The position numbers and the translations under genes are program-made. Shown in pieces: positions 6,460 to 8,887 of a stretch of DNA of 8,887 nucleotides (positions within the stretch are counted from its first letter, which is position 1; every line of letters begins with the position of its first letter). Under the pieces are notes generated by a model. That model ran no database searches, was not told the origin of the DNA, and saw only the letters and a program-made list of their open reading frames with translations. The DNA is from JAVVXB01 sp036651815. GTDB taxonomy: Bacteria; Bacillota; Clostridia; Christensenellales; CAG-138. Location: NCBI GenBank assembly GCA_036651815.1, contig JAVVXB010000048.1, forward strand, positions 1-8,887, in the 5' to 3' direction.

Positions 6460-6481
6460 TAAAAAATTGAACAGATCAACG

Positions 6482-6521
6482 GGGAAGGATCGCTCCTTCC
6501 CAAAAACTATTTTTGGAGGGG
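6482..6521 (+). promoter_or_regulatory. Two overlapping hairpins in front of the tail chaperone gene
   Basis: Hairpin A pairs GGGAAGGA (6482-6489) with TCCTTCCC (6494-6501) around a TCGC loop. Hairpin B pairs CCAAAAA (6500-6506) with TTTTTGG (6510-6516) around CTA, and so includes the first GG of the GGAGGGG ribosome binding site (6515-6521) of the next gene. The two share bases 6500-6501 and would compete at that point. The likely effect is to lower transcription or translation of the chaperone relative to the abundant tube protein. The T-run (6510-6514) is also close enough for weak termination after hairpin A. Confidence 0.55.
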
Positions 6522-6526
6522 ATTAT

Positions 6527-6892
6527 ATGGAATCTTCTTTTGTGTTAACCGTCGGCAAAGACGAATATCGGATGGCGCTGCCTGCCGCGCAGACGGTGGA
6601 AGCGGAAAAGCGGTTGGGCGGGTCCCTGCTGTCCGTATCCGAACATGTGGATCAAACGGCTGTGGTGGCAACCGCTTTGTGGGCGGGGTTGCAGAAATAC
6701 AATCATGGCATGTCGCCCAATAAAGTTATGGATCTGATCGACCGCATGCAGGAGGAAGGATGCAGCTTTAACGGCGTTGAATTTCAAGATTTCTCCGCGG
6801 AGGTGTGCGCAAAACTGTTTTCCATGCTGCTGGTGATCTCCGGTTTTTTTACACAGGAGACGGCGGAGCAGATCAGGACGGAGATTGCCTAG
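6527..6892 (+). CDS. Tail assembly chaperone, short form (gpG-like)
   Basis: A 121-residue protein in the place of lambda gpG, between tail tube and tape measure. The short form binds the tape measure protein during tail assembly and is absent from the virion. The ATG at 6527 follows GGAGGGG (6515-6521). The frame extends back to 6431 through the intergenic hairpins, which is not credible coding. The N-terminus has small beta-strands (SSFVLTVGKDEYRMALPAAQ), followed by helices such as TVEAEKRLGGSLLSVSEHVD and MSPNKVMDLIDRMQEEGCSF. It ends ETAEQIRTEIA at the TAG of 6890-6892. Seven consecutive T at 6844-6850 allow a -1 shift into the T frame, giving a longer G-T form. Confidence 0.85.
   Translation: MESSFVLTVGKDEYRMALPAAQTVEAEKRLGGSLLSVSEHVDQTAVVATALWAGLQKYNHGMSPNKVMDLIDRMQEEGCSFNGVEFQDFSAEVCAKLFSMLLVISGFFTQETAEQIRTEIA
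6844..6850 (+). other. -1 ribosomal frameshift slippery site (TTTTTTT) for G-T fusion
   Basis: In the G frame the codons read GGT TTT TTT ACA, so the run is a T-TTT-TTT heptamer of the X-XXY-YYZ type, in the right phase. After a -1 slip both tRNA-Phe re-pair perfectly and reading continues TAC ACA GGA. It lies 40 bases before the G stop, and the downstream T frame is exactly -1. Equivalent frameshifts are conserved between tail chaperone genes of many long-tailed phages. I see no clear downstream pseudoknot. Confidence 0.82.
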
Positions 6893-7296
6893 AACAGCCG
6901 GACGATGCGCTGACGGCGACTGATTTAATCAATCGGATATATGACGATGCAATCTTTGCCGGCGTGCATCCGATTGAATTTTGGGAGCTGTCCTACGGCG
7001 AAATAAGCGCCGTTATCAAATCGTTTAACCGGCATGAAAAACAGCGTGCAGAGGAATGGAAAGCGGAGAAAGAGGCCTACGACCGATATCTGGCAGTTAT
7101 TGCATATAAAACGGCTGCGTTGATAGCCGCCATGTGTTTTTCGAAAAGGCCACCCACGTTCGAAGACGCTTTCCCGGAATTCAATAAAAAGACAGAAACA
7201 GAAAAACAACCAACCTGGCAACAGCAGCAGGCGGGAATGACGGCCTGGGTTGAAGCTTATAACGCCAAGTACAGGAGTAAGGATCGCACGGCATGA
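6850..7296 (+). CDS. Tail assembly chaperone frameshift extension (gpT-like part of G-T)
   Basis: This is the downstream part of the G-T protein, entered by the -1 shift at 6844-6850. It adds 148 residues to 108 residues of G, giving a fusion of about 256. The junction reads GFF then YTGDGGADQDGD. The T part has a conserved-looking LINRIYDDAIFAGVHPIEFW (41-60 of the wider open frame), a helical Lys/Glu-rich stretch (NRHEKQRAEEWKAEKEAYDR), and a polar C-terminus rich in Gln (TEKQPTWQQQQAGM). The open frame reaches back to a GTG at 6805, but its GGAGG is only one base away, so independent initiation is unlikely. The end overlaps the tape measure start (ATGA, 7293-7296). By analogy with gpGT, this form would bridge tube subunits and the tape measure protein. 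Confidence 0.82.
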   Translation, partial: YTGDGGADQDGDCLEQPDDALTATDLINRIYDDAIFAGVHPIEFWELSYGEISAVIKSFNRHEKQRAEEWKAEKEAYDRYLAVIAYKTAALIAAMCFSKRPPTFEDAFPEFNKKTETEKQPTWQQQQAGMTAWVEAYNAKYRSKDRTA

Positions 7297-8873
7297 GTAA
7301 AACAGAAGAAATCAAAGTAATCATTTCGGCAGACGCCGGGGAACTCAGCCGCGAAATGACGGTTTCCGAAAAAGCCATTTTGAGGGCAAAGGGCATTTTT
7401 CGGAGCGCAAGCGGTGAGATTGAGGGATCCAGCAAAGCATGGAAATCCTATCGAACGGCGGCGGTTGGTGAAATGGAACGCGCCTTGTCCGGAGTTAAGA
7501 AAGCGCAGGCCCAAATGGACGCAATCAAGGCCAAGATGCACAAGCAAACCCAAAGTGCCCTTGGCCCGCAGGATGAGGAAAGCTATATCCGTGCTGCCCT
7601 CAAAATGGGACGTTCCGATTCCGATATTGATACAATGCTGGCGGACATGCGCAAAACGGCCGGCGGCGGCGATACTGGGAAATTTTCAGCGGAGTACGAA
7701 CAGGCAGCCCAAAACCTGAACGGATTTCAAAAAGCAGCGCAACAGGCTGTCCAGCAAGTTGATTTCCTCACCGATAAGGTCAACGAAAGCACACAGGCTG
7801 AAGAACAGCACAGACAGATCACGGCCAGTGCCACACAACGGGCAAAGGAACAGGCGAAAGCCGCTCTGGGGACCACGAAAGCCCATGCAGCAAGTGCAAA
7901 GTCCAGCGGAGCGTCCAGGCATGGCTTGGCAAAATTCGGCCTTACGGCGGCAATGGCATTGGTTGGCGTACGATCCCTGTACGCGGGGTTGCGAAAGCTT
8001 GCCACCAACATGCTGGAAGCGGCTCGATCGGACAGACAGCTTAGTGCCAGTCTTGGACAAATCAAGGGGAACATGGGCATCGCGTTCCAATCAATCTATC
8101 AGGCGGCGCTTCCTGCGCTCATGGCGTTGGCCAGCGTCCTTGCGACGGTGACAAACGCGATTGCGCAATTATTTTCTGCATTGGGAGGGGCATCTTGGGC
8201 CACGGCTTCAAAGGGCGCAGACAAATATGCAAAAAGTGCAAGCGGAGCAGGCGGCGCAGCAAAAGAAGCTGCCTCAAACATGATGTCTCTTGATGAGTTG
8301 AATGTTATGAATCAAGAGAGTGGCGGGGGCGGCGGAGGAGGAATTTCTGCAATTCTCGGAGATCCGACTGACATTGGCAAATGGCTTGATGTAATCCAAT
8401 CTATTAAGGTGGCATGGCAAGAAGCGTGGAACAACAAAGGGACGGAGCTCTTAAATGAATGGAAGCGTTTGACAATCAGTCTAAAGAAAAGTGTTAATGA
8501 TATTTGTGATGTTTGGCTTCATGCATGGAACAATGGTACTGGAAAGGTGTATTTCGAAAGCATTATTACACTGGCCGCTGACCTTCTTGGTATTTTCGGA
8601 GACATTTCAGTTGCGTTCAACGGGGCGTGGAACGATGGAGGCGCGGGTGCCGCGCTTATACAATCGTTTTATGAAAAATGGAGTCATATTCATCAGCTTA
8701 TTGAGACAGTAGCAGAATCCTTTAGAAACGCTTTCAACAATGGCAGTGGTCAGGAAATCATTCAAACCATTTTGCAACTCCTGCTTACTTTCGGAGTGAC
8801 AATGGCAGCGAGTTTACAGCAAATACGATCCACAAATGGCTTGGAGATCTGGGCATTACGGCAGCTTACATAG
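7293..8873 (+). CDS. Tape measure protein, truncated at its 3' end
   Basis: The tape measure protein sets tail length and passes into the host envelope on infection. The ATG at 7293 overlaps the previous stop (ATGA). The first 210 residues are Ala/Gln/Lys-rich, helical and probably coiled coil (for example SGVKKAQAQMDAIKAKM and AAQQAVQQVDFLTDKVNEST). Hydrophobic segments follow at about 212-236 (FGLTAAMALVGVRSLYAGL) and 264-298 (ALPALMALASVLATVTNAIA), typical of tape measure proteins. There is a seven-glycine run at 344-350, then a repeat of about 34 residues beginning AWNN/AWND/AFNN at residues 378, 411, 445 and 480. From about residue 500 the sequence is not tape measure. It is the out-of-frame reading of a transposase, and the stop at 8871-8873 is accidental. 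The intact protein would be longer. The last part is AT-rich (about 35% GC at 8461-8520 against 55% at 7441-7500). Confidence 0.85.
   Translation: MSKTEEIKVIISADAGELSREMTVSEKAILRAKGIFRSASGEIEGSSKAWKSYRTAAVGEMERALSGVKKAQAQMDAIKAKMHKQTQSALGPQDEESYIRAALKMGRSDSDIDTMLADMRKTAGGGDTGKFSAEYEQAAQNLNGFQKAAQQAVQQVDFLTDKVNESTQAEEQHRQITASATQRAKEQAKAALGTTKAHAASAKSSGASRHGLAKFGLTAAMALVGVRSLYAGLRKLATNMLEAARSDRQLSASLGQIKGNMGIAFQSIYQAALPALMALASVLATVTNAIAQLFSALGGASWATASKGADKYAKSASGAGGAAKEAASNMMSLDELNVMNQESGGGGGGGISAILGDPTDIGKWLDVIQSIKVAWQEAWNNKGTELLNEWKRLTISLKKSVNDICDVWLHAWNNGTGKVYFESIITLAADLLGIFGDISVAFNGAWNDGGAGAALIQSFYEKWSHIHQLIETVAESFRNAFNNGSGQEIIQTILQLLLTFGVTMAASLQQIRSTNGLEIWALRQLT
8424..8792 (+). repeat. Tandem ~34-residue repeats in the tape measure protein
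   Basis: Copies start with AWNNKGTELLNEW (8424), AWNNGTGKVYFES (8523), AWNDGGAGAALIQ (8625) and AFNNGSGQEIIQ (8730), spaced 33, 34 and 35 codons apart. Each has a small-residue turn followed by a hydrophobic helix. The fourth copy stops after about 21 residues, at the junction with the transposase sequence. Such periodicity is common in tape measure proteins. Confidence 0.7.
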
Positions 8874-8887
8874 AACCTGGCAGCCCA
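8786..8887 (+). mobile_element. IS3-type transposase (OrfB) internal fragment fused to the tape measure gene
   Basis: In the frame starting at 8786 the sequence reads YFRSDNGSEFTANTIHKW, then LGDLGITAAYIEPGSP to the window end. The S-D-N-G-x-E-F motif holds the second acidic residue of the DDE catalytic triad, and Y-I-E-P-G-S-P comes before the usual W-x-N-G-x-x-E-S (third acid) of IS3-family integrase-core transposases. The start of the transposase, its left inverted repeat and any orfA are absent, so the element joins the tape measure gene in the middle of its own gene. The exact junction is uncertain, about 8770-8795. The rest lies beyond the window. This is either a rearrangement in a decaying prophage or a chimeric join in assembly. 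Confidence 0.75.

Noticed and set aside
1..8887. CRISPR array, tRNA, rRNA or integrase attachment site
   Set aside because: No regularly spaced direct repeats, tRNA-like cloverleaf, or rRNA sequence could be found by eye.

Overview
This window is part of the late (morphogenesis) operon of a tailed, long-tailed (siphovirus-type) phage or prophage. All genes lie on the + strand and are tightly packed. The protein families, the AGGAGG-type ribosome binding sites and the SPP1-like gene order suggest a host among the Firmicutes, most likely an anaerobic Clostridia-type bacterium. No host gene or attachment site is present, so the host assignment is inference. The window starts inside the portal gene.

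Head module (1-5609). The order is portal C-terminal part, SPP1 gp7-like minor head protein, a small acidic ORF, a terminator-like hairpin, a structured leader, scaffold (GP20-like), major capsid, head-tail connector, head-closure protein and an HK97 gp10-like protein. The minor head gene is broken into three reading frames by two apparent one-base losses, near 1063 and near 1711. Its last part carries a domain resembling the phage barnase/EndoU/colicin/RelE-type (PBECR) nucleases found at the C-termini of some minor head proteins. A small, strongly acidic ORF follows at once. This pair is the best candidate for an accessory toxin-and-partner unit riding in the operon.

Tail module (5614-8873). 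The order is tail terminator, tail tube, tail assembly chaperone G, a -1 frameshift extension (T) and the tape measure protein. The G and T frames are joined by a run of seven T (6844-6850) placed exactly as a -1 slippery heptamer. Two overlapping hairpins precede G, and one of them covers the first bases of its ribosome binding site.

Right end (about 8786-8887). The tape measure protein stops abruptly inside the fourth copy of a roughly 34-residue repeat. The sequence continues in another frame as the middle of an IS3-type transposase, with the RSDNGSEF and YIEPGSP motifs. This is either a real insertion/deletion junction in a decaying prophage or a chimeric assembly join. Together with the two indels in the minor head gene, it suggests a defective element or an imperfect sequence.
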